In this document: positions 10,552 through 20,057 of the stretch, one piece after another
Layout of the letters: each line of letters starts with the position of its first letter
Position numbering within the stretch: position 1 is the stretch's first letter
NCBI RefSeq assembly: GCF_001436415.1
Contig: NZ_AYZB01000001.1
Coordinates: 78,086-142,085, forward strand
Length of the DNA: 64,000 nt
Origin: Latilactobacillus graminis DSM 20719
GTDB lineage: Bacteria > Bacillota > Bacilli > Lactobacillales > Lactobacillaceae
Direction: 5' to 3'
Program-made: the position numbers and the translations under genes
Notes under the pieces: generated by a model
The model's database searches: none
What the model saw: the letters and a program-made list of their open reading frames with translations, nothing else
Told to the model about the DNA's origin: nothing

Positions 10552-11526
10552 ATGAAAAAAATTTTAGTCCTCCATACAGGCGGTACAATCGCAATGTCTG
10601 CGGATGAAGATGGGGCAGTTGCTCCCACAGATAAAAATCCAATGACCGGTTTTGAAAAACTGTTCGATCATCAATTAATCATCGAAAGTGAAGAATTCGC
10701 AAACTTACCTTCACCGCACATCACCCCTGCTGTCATGCTCAAGCTCAAAAATCGGGTTCAACAAGCTGAAGAAGCCGGGATTGACGGCGTAGTAGTAACC
10801 CACGGAACCGATACGCTCGAAGAAACAGCCTACTTTTTAGACCTCACTCTTCCAAATAGCATCCCGGTCATCGTCACTGGTGCAATGCGCTCATCCAACG
10901 AAATCGGAGCGGATGGCTTGCACAATTTAATCAGTGCTGTCTGGACGGCTGCTTCTGATGATGCCCGTGACAAAGGCGTATTGGTTGTGATGAACGATGA
11001 AATTCATACCGCACGCTATGTCACCAAGACACACACCACGAATGTTGCAACCTTCAGAACGCCAACGTTTGGCCCAATTGGCTTGGTCAGCAAGCATAGT
11101 GCGAATTTCTTTCAAGAATTAATTCGTTCTGAAATCTGTAACATCAATTCATTAGTTGAACCTGTTTATCTTTTGAAGGCATACGCCGGCATGGATGGCA
11201 CATTATTCGAAGCCATTGATCAACCAACTACAAAAGGATTAGTCATCGAAGCTTTAGGTGCGGGTAACTTACCACCAGCAACGCTACCCGCGCTCCACGC
11301 CTTGTTGAAGCGCAATATTCCCATTGTTCTAGTCTCACGTTGTTTTAACGGCATCGCCGAAGACGTCTATGATTATGAAGGCGGTGGGATTAAACTTAAA
11401 CAGATGGGCATTACTTTCTGTCAAGGCTTAAACGGTCCAAAAGCCCGTTTAAAACTACAGGTGGGGCTAAGCGCTGGTAAAACCGGCACAGAATTAAGCG
11501 ATTTTGTAAGTAATGCAACATCATAG
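10552..11526 (+). CDS. ansA: L-asparaginase, type I (cytoplasmic)
   Basis: The 324-residue enzyme would hydrolyse L-asparagine to aspartate and ammonia. Both family signatures are present: TGGTIA near the N-terminus with catalytic T12, and the HGTDT block with T86 and D87. No signal peptide is visible, so the cytoplasmic type I form is expected. GAAAGG lies about 13 bases upstream of the ATG. It is a single-gene unit divergent from folT. No clear terminator follows; a decayed insertion element begins about 100 bases after the stop codon. Confidence 0.93.
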   Translation: MKKILVLHTGGTIAMSADEDGAVAPTDKNPMTGFEKLFDHQLIIESEEFANLPSPHITPAVMLKLKNRVQQAEEAGIDGVVVTHGTDTLEETAYFLDLTLPNSIPVIVTGAMRSSNEIGADGLHNLISAVWTAASDDARDKGVLVVMNDEIHTARYVTKTHTTNVATFRTPTFGPIGLVSKHSANFFQELIRSEICNINSLVEPVYLLKAYAGMDGTLFEAIDQPTTKGLVIEALGAGNLPPATLPALHALLKRNIPIVLVSRCFNGIAEDVYDYEGGGIKLKQMGITFCQGLNGPKARLKLQVGLSAGKTGTELSDFVSNATS

Positions 11527-11639
11527 AAACATCTAACTTTACTCAGGCAGCTAATGCGACCAAATTAACCTACCAAGTCCCAAAAAAGAGCAATAACATT
11601 GTACTAGGGCCTATCAAGCTGACGGATGAAATAATATAA

Positions 11640-12535
11640 AATTTAATATATTTCTAAATGGCTTTATCTCAGTATTCATCTGGGGTAAGGCCATTTCTTT
11701 GTATTGAACGATTGCCCATAATTAAAGTACTCGATGTCTTCTTCAACTAATCTTACAAATTCTTGATAGGTCTTTGGCATTAGCTGACGTGCTTATCCAA
11801 CGGTTCTTAAATTACTCCATCAGAGCGTTATCGTATGGTATTGCTGGTCGTGACAAACTTCTAACCACTTCATCCTGATCAAAGTAACGACTAAATGTCC
11901 TTCTGAGCCACGGTCGGTATGTACCATATGAAAATTCTGTCGAGTCGGCCAACCACACTTTATTAGGTCTATCTACCTTAAAGTTCTGGAAAAAAGATTA
12001 TCTTGAAGAACTTGCTCTGACCGGCTTCTTTGATTGCATGATATGCCAACCGTCTTTGTATATTCACCCCTTGCGATAACCACAATTATCAATTAGTGCT
12101 TCATAACCACCTTGTTGCGCTTTGAAAATCCATGAACGGATTTGTTGATAAGAAACACCGAAATATTCTGCTACCTGATTATATACCTACACTTATGTTT
12201 AGTAACGTACTCGTTGATTGAAACTCGTTCTTCAAAAATAGTTTTACAAACCTATATTGGGAACCAGCCTTGGGGACGGCAACGCCGTCTCGGTTTTATC
12301 CTCATTATGCTTGGAAACTCAATCTAACGAGCATAATCCAAATTTAAGTGCTTCTTTTAAACCATCAATACTATCACGGTCATATCGATTTAACTAGCGG
12401 GTAAGCACGCTACTGTTAATCTTGTGTTTTCGCGCAAATATTCCTTTCGATATACCGGATTCTCTGAATTCTCCGATAAATATTAATTTTTCTAATGCTG
12501 AATACTTAGCTCTGGCATACAAAAATTCCTCCATA
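11640..12535 (-). pseudogene. Degenerate IS3-family (IS150-like) transposase remnant
   Basis: Read on the minus strand from about 12535, an OrfA-like helix-turn-helix protein is recognisable (starting MEEFLYARAKYS, then HKINSSVLTR followed by a TAG in place of the expected Trp, then LNRYDRD). A second helix-turn-helix piece, VAEYFGVSYQQIRSW, occurs in another frame near 12150. Pieces resembling the OrfB DDE transposase follow, including EYFNYGQSFNTKKW near 11720. Stops and frameshifts interrupt every frame, so it is inactive. It lies between ansA and the thioesterase gene. Exact ends could not be set. Confidence 0.8.
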
Positions 12536-12560
12536 ATCATCTGATGATCATGGAGGAATT
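12524..12560. repeat. 11-bp inverted repeat hairpin at the edge of the IS remnant
   Basis: AATTCCTCCAT and ATGGAGGAATT flank a 15-base loop. It may act as a terminator for the thioesterase operon (minus strand), although the T run is short. It also hides the ribosome binding site of the transposase remnant, a layout common in insertion elements. Confidence 0.6.
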
Positions 12561-12594
12561 ATTACATTGCAATATTGCATGTTGGTACCCTTTT

Positions 12595-13341
12595 TTATCT
12601 AGCTACCCAGGTAATCTCTGCTTCAGCAGCACTTAAGTCATTAACCGCTACTTTATGACGCGTTGTCACTAGATCACCCACAACAAGTTGTTCAACCATA
12701 CTTTGGGTCATTTGCCCGTACTGAATTTCATGTCCGTAACGAATATTAACGCTCGCTACCCGATGACTCATCAAAAAATCATAATTTAAAGCGTCGAGCA
12801 TCCATTCAAAATAGTGAACATTATTTACATGCTGATTGCCATCGATATCAAAATAGCGTACACGGTATTCTTTGGTCGTCGCTTGTTCGGGATTAATCTT
12901 TTTAATCCGGGGAAATCGCTTGCTACTTTTAATCTCTGTCGATTCAAATGGCACCATAATTTCTGGTACGACTGGTACCATCCGCCGCGTTACATAGGAC
13001 ATCATCACGAAGATACTCTGAACAAAAACACATTCATTACCAGCCGCGTCATACAACCAAAAGTTTCGATAACAAAAATACTTGTTGTAACTTTCAGCTT
13101 CGGTTACTATTTTCACTTTTTCGTCGACCTTCGGCATCCGAGTAATCTTTATCTGATACTGGGTTACCACCCAGCCAAGTTCTAAAGCTTGCATGGTTGC
13201 TTCACCAACATTAAGTGCCTCCAATTGATGTTCGGATGCTAATATTAAAATATTCACCAATGATGCCAGTGTTAACTCACCTTTAATATCCGTTTCGAAA
13301 TACGGAATTTGATAATCTTCTGAAAATTGCTTGCCTGACAT
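12595..13341 (-). CDS. Acyl-ACP thioesterase
   Basis: The 248-residue protein has two consecutive hotdog domains (about 1-130 and 150-248), like the FatA/FatB-type acyl-[acyl carrier protein] thioesterases of lactobacilli. The second domain carries the catalytic-type motif DIDGNQHVNNVHY, with Asn and His in the expected places. It would release free fatty acids from acyl-ACP in the cytoplasm. GAGGG is nine bases before the ATG. It ends the minus-strand cluster containing rsmI, ten bases after that gene. Substrate chain length cannot be told. Confidence 0.88.
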   Translation of the reverse strand: MSGKQFSEDYQIPYFETDIKGELTLASLVNILILASEHQLEALNVGEATMQALELGWVVTQYQIKITRMPKVDEKVKIVTEAESYNKYFCYRNFWLYDAAGNECVFVQSIFVMMSYVTRRMVPVVPEIMVPFESTEIKSSKRFPRIKKINPEQATTKEYRVRYFDIDGNQHVNNVHYFEWMLDALNYDFLMSHRVASVNIRYGHEIQYGQMTQSMVEQLVVGDLVTTRHKVAVNDLSAAEAEITWVAR

Positions 13342-13351
13342 TAAGAACCCT

Positions 13352-14230
13352 CTATTCTGTTAATTCGTGATAGGCGTTATATACCACTTGTTTTTTTAAA
13401 CCATTTGCTTTAGCAACCGTCTTAATCGCCACGTTAGGGTTAGCCCCTTGTTGAATCTGGGCCTCGACTTGTTCTGGTAAGGGCAATGCTGCGACGGTCT
13501 TTTCACTAATTTTCATAATCGGTGTTGGATTACCCGCGACAATTATGACAAATTCACCACGGAGCTCCGTAGCACTCGTCCAAGCTAATACTTCTTTTAA
13601 ACTCCCACGAATAAATTCTTCAAACTTCTTCGTCAGTTCACGCCCCAACGTTACTTGTCGCTCAGGCCCAAAAGCAGTCATCAGTACTTGGAGTGTCTTT
13701 TTCAATCGGTGGGGCGCTTCATAGAAGATAATAGTCTCTGGTTTTTGAGCAAGTAGCGTAACAGATTCGTTCAGTTCCTTCCCTTTCCGTGGTAAAAAGC
13801 CATAGAAGGTGAATGGCTGCGGCGTAATTCCCGAAGCAATTAATGCCGTTATCCCAGCGTTAGCGCCAGGTAATGGGACAACCGCAATATCAGCTATGAT
13901 ACATGCTTTGACTAATTCGTGGCCTGGATCACTGATTGATGGCATTCCTGCATCACTAACCTGCGCAATATCGTCACCTGCTTCTAATTTCTCAATCAAC
14001 GTTTCAATCCGTTGCTGTGTATTATGTTCATGAAAACTAATTTGTTTAGTTTCAATTTCAAAATGGTTCAGCAATTTTTGCGTATTACGCGTATCTTCAG
14101 CAGCAATGAGTGCCACAGACTTTAACGTATCAATCGCCCGGTAAGTCATATCTCCTAAATTACCGATCGGCGTTGGAACTAAAAACAAAGTCCCTTTGCC
14201 CGTCGTTTTAAAACTTGATTGTGTTTGCAT
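13352..14230 (-). CDS. rsmI: 16S rRNA (cytidine1402-2'-O)-methyltransferase RsmI
   Basis: This 292-residue SAM-dependent tetrapyrrole-methylase-fold enzyme adds the 2'-O-methyl group to C1402 of 16S rRNA in the decoding centre. Family motifs are present: VPTPIGNLGDM near residue 18, AEDTRNTQKLL near residue 39, and SDAGMPSISDPG near residue 92. It follows yabA as in most Firmicutes. AAAGGA precedes the ATG at normal spacing. Length is normal and no defects are seen. Confidence 0.96.
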   Translation of the reverse strand: MQTQSSFKTTGKGTLFLVPTPIGNLGDMTYRAIDTLKSVALIAAEDTRNTQKLLNHFEIETKQISFHEHNTQQRIETLIEKLEAGDDIAQVSDAGMPSISDPGHELVKACIIADIAVVPLPGANAGITALIASGITPQPFTFYGFLPRKGKELNESVTLLAQKPETIIFYEAPHRLKKTLQVLMTAFGPERQVTLGRELTKKFEEFIRGSLKEVLAWTSATELRGEFVIIVAGNPTPIMKISEKTVAALPLPEQVEAQIQQGANPNVAIKTVAKANGLKKQVVYNAYHELTE

Positions 14231-14304
14231 ATTCTATCCTTTCAAGATACCTCGACAACGACATAAAGACAGACCAAAAGTTAATATCCCTTTCGCCCTG
14301 TCTT

Positions 14305-14646
14305 TTAATCATTTGTTCGTTCGCCATAAATAACATCATTACAAAATGCACACGGCTCATTATTTTCACGTCTTGACCCATAGAAGTAAGGACAAATATG
14401 GAAGCCTTCCTCATACAGATTCTGTAAATTTTGTTTTGATTTAGAAAGCGCTTGAGCCCCCGCTTTAGGCGTTGTTGGTTGTCCTAATTCTTGTAAGTGT
14501 TCCCGCAAGTGTTTATTTTCAATCTTCAATTCAGCGTTTTTTTCAAGGACTGCGGCAAGGACTGCTTTCATTTCACTAAGCCCCTCAAACGTTAATTTAG
14601 CTTGCTGTTCAATATTTGATAACTGCTCATATAAGTCTTTACTCAA
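14305..14646 (-). CDS. yabA: Replication initiation control protein YabA
   Basis: At 113 residues this matches YabA, which tethers DnaA and the DnaN clamp to limit re-initiation of replication. It has the expected N-terminal leucine-zipper-like coiled coil (about 1-60). The C-terminal zinc-binding module contains HICPYFYG and CAFC. The start is a TTG at 14646, chosen because GGGAGG lies nine bases upstream and no ATG fits. It sits between holB and rsmI, the usual position. Confidence 0.93.
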   Translation of the reverse strand: MSKDLYEQLSNIEQQAKLTFEGLSEMKAVLAAVLEKNAELKIENKHLREHLQELGQPTTPKAGAQALSKSKQNLQNLYEEGFHICPYFYGSRRENNEPCAFCNDVIYGERTND

Positions 14647-14682
14647 CGTTGATATCCTCCCGATCCACTGGTTGTACGTTTT

Positions 14683-15669
14683 CTATGCAATTAACTTTAA
14701 CGTTAAACTCTCCAAGACGTTTTGACAACTAATATTTTGCTCAAGAATCTGTTGAGCTTGTATCGCGTATTCTGCTTGCATCAATAATTGAGTGGTCGTT
14801 AACGTGGTACTGGCTTGAATTAGTTGGTTTTCATATGCCCCAAAACATAATCCAGTCTCTAACTGATAGCGACAACTTAATAAGTCTTGATACCATAAAC
14901 CTACCAAGGTGAGGAATATCTTTTGTTGTTGTCGACTGCCTAATAACGGTAGTATTTGCGTTTGAATCTGCACAAACGCCTCTAAATCATGTTGTTCTAC
15001 TTTTTGGGCCCATGCCGCTAGCTTCGTACTAACTTGCATTAACCAATCATCGGCCAACAATGCTTGAGCCACAGTTAAGTCACTCGTTAAATGAGCCAAC
15101 AATTGTGCTTGTTGTGGTAAAATTCCTGCCGTTTCAAATTGTTGTTGAACTATCTGCGGTACTAATGGGACTAAATCGATTACTTGTAATCGCGACAAAA
15201 TCGTCGGTAGTATTTGGTTTTTATTACTGGTACATAAAATCGCATAAACATTTTGTGCTGGTTCTTCTAAAAATTTCAATAAACTATTAGCAGCACTAGC
15301 CGTTAATCTGTCAGCATCCTCGATAATAAATAAACGTTGACTCGATTCCATTCCACTTTTAGCCACTTCTTGTTTTAGATAACGAATATCTGCAATCTTA
15401 ATACTCTTGCCTTCCGGCTTAATTTCAATCACATCCGGATGATTATGGGTCAATATCCGCTGACATTCTGGGCAAGTCTGACAAGGTTGACCATCAGTGG
15501 TCACCTGTTGGCAAAAAAGGCGTAATGCAATCCAATGTGCCAGTTGGCGCTTACCCAGTCCTTGCGCCCCAGCAAGTAGGTACCCATGTGCCATCTGTCC
15601 ACGAGCAATAATCTGAGCAAACTGCATGATTAATTTTGGTTGAAGTTGCTCAATTGTTAAATTAGTCAT
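14683..15669 (-). CDS. holB: DNA polymerase III subunit delta'
   Basis: This clamp-loader subunit (about 328 residues) contains a RecA-like AAA+ domain with GAQGLGKR near the N-terminus and a zinc module (CQTCPEC). The P-loop lacks the usual final Thr/Ser, consistent with delta' not hydrolysing ATP. It would work with DnaX (18071-19786) and HolA to load DnaN. It starts right after the yaaQ stop codon, with GTG and ATG in tandem; the ATG at 15669 is chosen. No strong ribosome binding site exists, so coupling to yaaQ is likely. Confidence 0.94.
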   Translation of the reverse strand: MTNLTIEQLQPKLIMQFAQIIARGQMAHGYLLAGAQGLGKRQLAHWIALRLFCQQVTTDGQPCQTCPECQRILTHNHPDVIEIKPEGKSIKIADIRYLKQEVAKSGMESSQRLFIIEDADRLTASAANSLLKFLEEPAQNVYAILCTSNKNQILPTILSRLQVIDLVPLVPQIVQQQFETAGILPQQAQLLAHLTSDLTVAQALLADDWLMQVSTKLAAWAQKVEQHDLEAFVQIQTQILPLLGSRQQQKIFLTLVGLWYQDLLSCRYQLETGLCFGAYENQLIQASTTLTTTQLLMQAEYAIQAQQILEQNISCQNVLESLTLKLIA

Positions 15670-15672
15670 CAC

Positions 15673-16002
15673 TTAGAAACGATGGAACTGTTCAATCGGC
15701 ATGACAAAAACAGTTGCCCCGCCAACTTGCACTTCAATCGGATAAGCCATCGAACTATCCATTGTAGCATCCATGTTAACCGGAGGAGTCATGAATTGTT
15801 CGCGTGCTTGACACGTTTCTTCAATAATCTTAAGTGCTTCAGGCACCCGCTCATCTTCGATCCCCACGATAAAGGTTGTATTACCCGATTTCAAGAAGCC
15901 TCCAGTCGATGACAACTTGGTTGCGCGGATGTTGGCATCGATCAATTCGCTACTTAAAACGTTGCTATCTTTATCTTGAACAATTGCTAAAAGTAATTTC
16001 AT
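15673..16002 (-). CDS. darA: Cyclic di-AMP receptor DarA/PstA (YaaQ)
   Basis: This 109-residue PII-like protein is the small c-di-AMP-binding receptor known as YaaQ, DarA or PstA. The binding-region motif ATKLSSTGGFLKSGNTT near residue 28 is intact. In relatives it senses c-di-AMP, and its downstream partner is not settled. It lies between tmk and holB as in other Firmicutes. GAGGAG precedes the ATG. Confidence 0.94.
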   Translation of the reverse strand: MKLLLAIVQDKDSNVLSSELIDANIRATKLSSTGGFLKSGNTTFIVGIEDERVPEALKIIEETCQAREQFMTPPVNMDATMDSSMAYPIEVQVGGATVFVMPIEQFHRF

Positions 16003-16018
16003 CTCAATCTCCTCTTTT

Positions 16019-16663
16019 CTATACTATGAATAAATCTGGATAGCGTTGTTCAATCACTTGCCGACACTGATCAACAACAGTCGTTAAATCTTGAGTCGCA
16101 TCAATCGTTTGAATTCGCTTGGGATTATCCTGTGCAAGTTGTAAATAAGCTTGACGCACTTTTTTATGAAAAATAAGTTTTTCTTGATCAAGGCGATCGT
16201 ATTGATTCTGTCGATTTCGTTTAATCCGCTGCAAACCGACTTCAGATGGCACATCGAGGTACAACGTTAAATCAGGGGTTAACCCGTTAGTGGCAAACAA
16301 ATTCATCTGTGCAACCGCGTCTTCCCCAATCCCACGGCCAGCACCTTGATAAGCGATTGAACTATCCACAAACCGATCACAAATCACAATTTTGTTGTCA
16401 GCCAAAGCCGGTGCAATCTTTTCAACAATGTGTTGTCGCCGAGCTGCAGCGTATAGCAGTGCTTCGGTGCGATTATCCATCGCTATATTTTCAACATCTA
16501 AAATGACATTGCGAATTTTTTCGGCAATCGGATTACCGCCTGGTTCACGCGTAACAATGATGTCTTGGTTGCACTTGGCTTTCAGCAGCGGTATAACCGC
16601 CATCAACGCACTTGTTTTCCCAGCGCCATCCGGTCCTTCAAACGTAATCAACTTTCCTACCAC
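16019..16663 (-). CDS. tmk: Thymidylate kinase
   Basis: This 214-residue kinase phosphorylates dTMP to dTDP for DNA synthesis. Walker A (FEGPDGAGKTS) and the DRFVDSSIAYQG motif are present. The GTG at 16663 is chosen because AGAAGG lies eight bases upstream. The longer frame from an ATG at 16684 would place that ribosome binding site inside the coding sequence, and it adds residues (DEEGCF) not expected in the family. It is first in the tmk-darA-holB-yabA-rsmI group. Confidence 0.95.
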   Translation of the reverse strand: MVGKLITFEGPDGAGKTSALMAVIPLLKAKCNQDIIVTREPGGNPIAEKIRNVILDVENIAMDNRTEALLYAAARRQHIVEKIAPALADNKIVICDRFVDSSIAYQGAGRGIGEDAVAQMNLFATNGLTPDLTLYLDVPSEVGLQRIKRNRQNQYDRLDQEKLIFHKKVRQAYLQLAQDNPKRIQTIDATQDLTTVVDQCRQVIEQRYPDLFIV

Positions 16664-16769
16664 AAAACAACCTTCTTCATCCATTAAGAGTTACTATCAT
16701 TTTACTTGATTGAACAAACAACGTAAAGAGAAGAGTGTAATTGAGGCTATATCAACCATGATTAATCGA

Positions 16770-16812
16770 TTCTAAAAAAGGCGCGCGTCAAAATCACTTT
16801 CGGCGGCACCTT
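16770..16812 (-). terminator. Possible terminator after yaaL
   Basis: On the minus strand GGTGC...GCGCC can form a GC-rich imperfect stem followed by six T. The intergenic region also has GGTGCCGC repeated in tandem. The fold is irregular, so confidence is moderate. Confidence 0.5.
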
Positions 16813-16841
16813 AGCGCGGCACCACGCTACTTGCGTAATAC

Positions 16842-17096
16842 CTATCGAAATACATTTCGCATGGCAGCTTCTTTAGAAACTGCTTCGCCGGCAACTTTGC
16901 GTTGACGTGCTTGCCGAAATAAAAATTCAAATTTAGCTTGTTGAATCTTACTTTCCATCTCTAATTGAGCATCGAGACCACGAACGTTTTCTTGCGTCTT
17001 TTGGGCCATTTGCCACTTATCCTTTACTTGATAAATCAAATCCAATAAGGCTTGATCGCCTAACTGTTTTAATGTTGGCTTTCGTTTTCCAAACAT
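16842..17096 (-). CDS. yaaL: YaaL family protein (DUF2508)
   Basis: This 84-residue polar, mostly helical protein of unknown function belongs to the YaaL/DUF2508 group found after recR in Firmicutes. The ATG at 17096 follows GGTGGG and comes after the recR stop codon. A longer frame from 17135 would overlap recR and lacks support. No catalytic motif is seen. Confidence 0.85.
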   Translation of the reverse strand: MFGKRKPTLKQLGDQALLDLIYQVKDKWQMAQKTQENVRGLDAQLEMESKIQQAKFEFLFRQARQRKVAGEAVSKEAAMRNVFR

Positions 17097-17112
17097 CGCA
17101 AACCCACCATTC

Positions 17113-17709
17113 TTAAATTTCTTGACGCCCTTCAACTGCTTTTAACAGCGTCATTTCATCAGCATATTCAATATCACTTCCGACTGACAAGCCATGTGCC
17201 AAACGGGTTACTTTAATCCCGGCTGGTTTAATCAATCGTGAAATATACATCGCCGTTGCTTCGCCTTCTGGAGTCGCATTGGTAGCGATAATCACTTCTT
17301 TAGCTGGTGTCTTTTGTAGCCGTTTAATCAAGTTGGCGATATTGATATCATCAGGACCTTTACCTTCGATTGGTGATAACACGCCATGTAAGACATGGTA
17401 GAGCCCATGATAGTCGTTCATTCGTTCTAACGACATCACATCTTTAGGTTGTTCAACTACTAAAATCATATCTTGACTTCGAGTAGTATCACGACAAATC
17501 TCGCACGGATCTTCTTCCGTAATATTGCCACAGACACTGCAGTAATGCAGATCACGATGCGCTGAAATTAAATTCTTAGCAAAACTAGTCACGTCATCTT
17601 CATTCATATCAATCGTGTAAAAAGCTAATCGTGTGGCGGTCTTGTTCCCAATCCCGGGTAACTTCATGTAGCTTTCGATTAACTTTGCAATTGGTTCTGG
17701 ATATTGCAT
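17113..17709 (-). CDS. recR: Recombination mediator RecR
   Basis: RecR (198 residues) acts with RecO and RecF to load RecA onto gapped DNA. The helix-hairpin-helix region ([11 protein letters not shown]) is at the N-terminus. The zinc finger [16 protein letters not shown] lies near residue 56. A Toprim domain fills the remainder. The ATG at 17709 is chosen over an adjacent TTG because AAGGAAG sits seven bases before it. The gene is part of dnaX-ybaB-recR-yaaL. Confidence 0.96.
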   Translation of the reverse strand: MQYPEPIAKLIESYMKLPGIGNKTATRLAFYTIDMNEDDVTSFAKNLISAHRDLHYCSVCGNITEEDPCEICRDTTRSQDMILVVEQPKDVMSLERMNDYHGLYHVLHGVLSPIEGKGPDDINIANLIKRLQKTPAKEVIIATNATPEGEATAMYISRLIKPAGIKVTRLAHGLSVGSDIEYADEMTLLKAVEGRQEI

Positions 17710-17733
17710 CAATGCACTTCCTTAATGTCTCAC

Positions 17734-18048
17734 TTAAAATGGGAGGCCTTTAGTAAATTTACCCATCTGGGCTTGTGTTTGTTGATCAATTTCGCTCATG
17801 GCTTCGTTAGTCGCCATGATAATTAAATCTTGCAACATATCTACATCATCGGGATCGATTGCTTCCGGCTTGATGGCAATGTCTTTCATTTTCTTGTCAC
17901 CGGTCATGGTAACCACAACTAAGTCATTAGCTGCTTTTCCTACAAATTCTGTGTTATTAAGTATTTCTTGAGTCTGTCCCATTTCCGTTTGCATCTTTTG
18001 CATTTGCTTCATCATACCTTGCATATTACCCATTCCACGCATCTTCAT
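17734..18048 (-). CDS. ybaB: Nucleoid-associated protein YbaB/EbfC
   Basis: The 104-residue protein has a methionine- and glutamine-rich N-terminus ([15 protein letters not shown]) and the typical YbaB fold. Members bind DNA as dimers, and the gene almost always lies between dnaX and recR. AAAGGAAG precedes the ATG. The exact role is unclear in most bacteria. Confidence 0.94.
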   Translation of the reverse strand: MKMRGMGNMQGMMKQMQKMQTEMGQTQEILNNTEFVGKAANDLVVVTMTGDKKMKDIAIKPEAIDPDDVDMLQDLIIMATNEAMSEIDQQTQAQMGKFTKGLPF

Positions 18049-18070
18049 TACTTCCTTTCAAATTTAAAGA

Positions 18071-19786
18071 TTAATCTTTTTCTACCACCACCGCGTCACC
18101 AAACAACGCTTGTGCTTGTTCAATAACGGCCGGTTTTTGTTCTGGTTTAGGGGTTCCCGTTGCTTGGTCAGTTGTTTCATGTTGAACTGGCACTGCGTGA
18201 TTCTGTAAATATTCTTGACGAATCTCTGGCCAAGCATCATGTGGGACTAAGACGACCTTGAATGGGTTGCCCGTTAAACGATTCAACCCATCTTCTAAAA
18301 TACGTAATAAATCTTGATCATTGTTCGCCCGTTCAAATAAAATCGCGTAGTTAAACGCCACAACAACCCCGCTTTCACTAGCCGCAACCGGTTCGGAAAC
18401 CTTCATTATGGCCCGTTTAGTAACATCTAGCATATTCAATAAATCCGGCCAAACTTCCTTGAGCTTCTCCAAATTCGCCCGAGTCGCCTCCGCCAGCACC
18501 GGATAAATCGCTTTCCGGTTGACCTTTTTACTAATCTGTTTGGCTGCTTTCGCCTTTGGTTTGGCTGCTGGTACCTTAACAGGCCCGTCCACTTCTATTT
18601 TTTGCAATGCTGCTTGCAATTGGGCCACTTGCTGACTCAATGCCGCAACTTGTTCGTTATCAGCAGTTGGGGTCGCAACCGTAGCGGAGGCCACTTGTGC
18701 TATCTGCGATTGTGTTAGGCGCACTGTTGCGACTTCCAAATAAATTTCTGGATGATTGGTGAAACGCAATTGTTGTTGTGTTTCGTTCAAAATATCAATC
18801 ACCCCGTATAACCGCTCAGCAGGCATCGCTGCACTGAGCGCTTTGAAGTGTTCATCCAATAAATCCATTTCGCTTGCCGCTACTAATTCGGGTGCTTGTT
18901 GATATAACAGTAAGTCGCGCACATATTCAATTAAATCTTCCACAAACCGTTGGACATCTTTACCTTCAGCCAAAATCTGTTGTAACAATTGCAACGCTTG
19001 TTTAGGCGCATTATCCTGAATCGTTTGGACGTAATCAGCCAGCAACGCTTCGGTTAAACTCCCCGTCACATCCAACGCGTTGTCTAGCGTGACGTGATTG
19101 TCGCTAAAAGATAATACCTGATCGAGGATACTCAAAGCATCCCGCATCCCACCTTCAGCAGCTTTGGCAATCACCTTCAGTGCTGCTGGATCATAAGTCA
19201 TTTCCTTTTGATCCAAAATATAGGCCATGCGCTTAAATAAATCAGCGGCGGTAATCCGCTTAAAGTTAAACCGCTGCGTCCGTGAAATGATTGTGGCTGG
19301 TACCTTGTGGACTTCTGTTGTCGCAAGGATGAACACCACATTGGTTGGTGGTTCTTCTAACGTCTTTAGCAATGCATTGAACGCACCAGTGGATAGCATG
19401 TGGACTTCATCGATGATATAAATTTTGTAATCAGCTTGGGTCGGCGCATATTTCGCCTTGTCCCGAATATCACGAATCTCTTCGACCCCATTATTAGACG
19501 CTGCATCAATTTCAATGACATCATTGAGGGCCCCAGCCGTTATCGCTCGACATGTCTCACACTCATTACATGGCTCACCATCTTGTTGATAATGGCAATT
19601 AATCGCCTTAGCAAAAATCTTGGCCGCTGAGGTTTTTCCCGTCCCACGTGGGCCTGTAAATAAATAAGCATGACTTGTTTGGTGTGTCATAATGGCATTT
19701 TTCAATGTTTGCGTCATTGTTTCTTGCCCAATGATGTCATCGAAACGTTGCGGGCGCCAAACCCGGTATAAAGCTTGATAGCTCAT
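18071..19786 (-). CDS. dnaX: DNA polymerase III subunits gamma/tau
   Basis: This 571-residue AAA+ clamp-loader ATPase has Walker A (GPRGTGKTS) near residue 45, a zinc module (CNECETC) near 73, Walker B (DEVHML), and the SRC-type arginine region. The C-terminal half has an Ala/Lys-rich segment near 410-425 and the tau-specific tail. It is the first protein gene after the SRP RNA. No obvious frameshift heptamer for a separate gamma form was found. GGAGGG precedes the ATG. Confidence 0.96.
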   Translation of the reverse strand: MSYQALYRVWRPQRFDDIIGQETMTQTLKNAIMTHQTSHAYLFTGPRGTGKTSAAKIFAKAINCHYQQDGEPCNECETCRAITAGALNDVIEIDAASNNGVEEIRDIRDKAKYAPTQADYKIYIIDEVHMLSTGAFNALLKTLEEPPTNVVFILATTEVHKVPATIISRTQRFNFKRITAADLFKRMAYILDQKEMTYDPAALKVIAKAAEGGMRDALSILDQVLSFSDNHVTLDNALDVTGSLTEALLADYVQTIQDNAPKQALQLLQQILAEGKDVQRFVEDLIEYVRDLLLYQQAPELVAASEMDLLDEHFKALSAAMPAERLYGVIDILNETQQQLRFTNHPEIYLEVATVRLTQSQIAQVASATVATPTADNEQVAALSQQVAQLQAALQKIEVDGPVKVPAAKPKAKAAKQISKKVNRKAIYPVLAEATRANLEKLKEVWPDLLNMLDVTKRAIMKVSEPVAASESGVVVAFNYAILFERANNDQDLLRILEDGLNRLTGNPFKVVLVPHDAWPEIRQEYLQNHAVPVQHETTDQATGTPKPEQKPAVIEQAQALFGDAVVVEKD

Positions 19787-19882
19787 TTAATGCCCTCCAC
19801 CTTTACAATTTAAAGTCCGATCCATTTAAAACTACTTGCCTCATTTTAGCATATTTTACCGTCATTTTTAGGGCAGAAGCGT

Positions 19883-19924
19883 TAAAAAAGACCCAACCGA
19901 CTAAATTAATTGTCCGTTGGGTCT
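19883..19924 (-). terminator. Terminator after the SRP RNA
   Basis: AGACCCAACGGAC pairs with GTCGGTTGGGTCT on the minus strand and is followed by six T. It ends the SRP RNA transcript before dnaX. Confidence 0.9.
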
Positions 19925-19944
19925 GGTTAATTTTCACAAAACTT

Positions 19945-20057
19945 AAGACACATGATAAAACAAACTTAGTGCTGCTTTCTTCCGAACCTGACACGATTCG
20001 TAGGCTCATCATTGTCTCAAGGCCTTTCGGCAATTCCTATTCTACCTGATTCAAGCA
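19945..20057 (-). ncRNA. ffs: Signal recognition particle RNA (small type)
   Basis: The minus strand holds the SRP core motif GTCAGG...CGGAAG...AGCAGC inside a hairpin whose stem is ACGAA paired with TTTGT. An outer helix, CTTGAGACA with TGTCTTAAG, encloses it. The RNA binds Ffh and targets nascent membrane proteins. Its position between tadA and dnaX is typical of lactobacilli. The 5' and 3' ends are estimated. Confidence 0.92.

Noticed and set aside
12142..12327. Plus-strand open frame in the IS remnant as a gene
   Set aside because: It is antisense to the transposase fragments and has no ribosome binding site.
19803..20033. Open frame between dnaX and tadA as a gene
   Set aside because: It overlaps the SRP RNA and its terminator and has no ribosome binding site or family-like composition.
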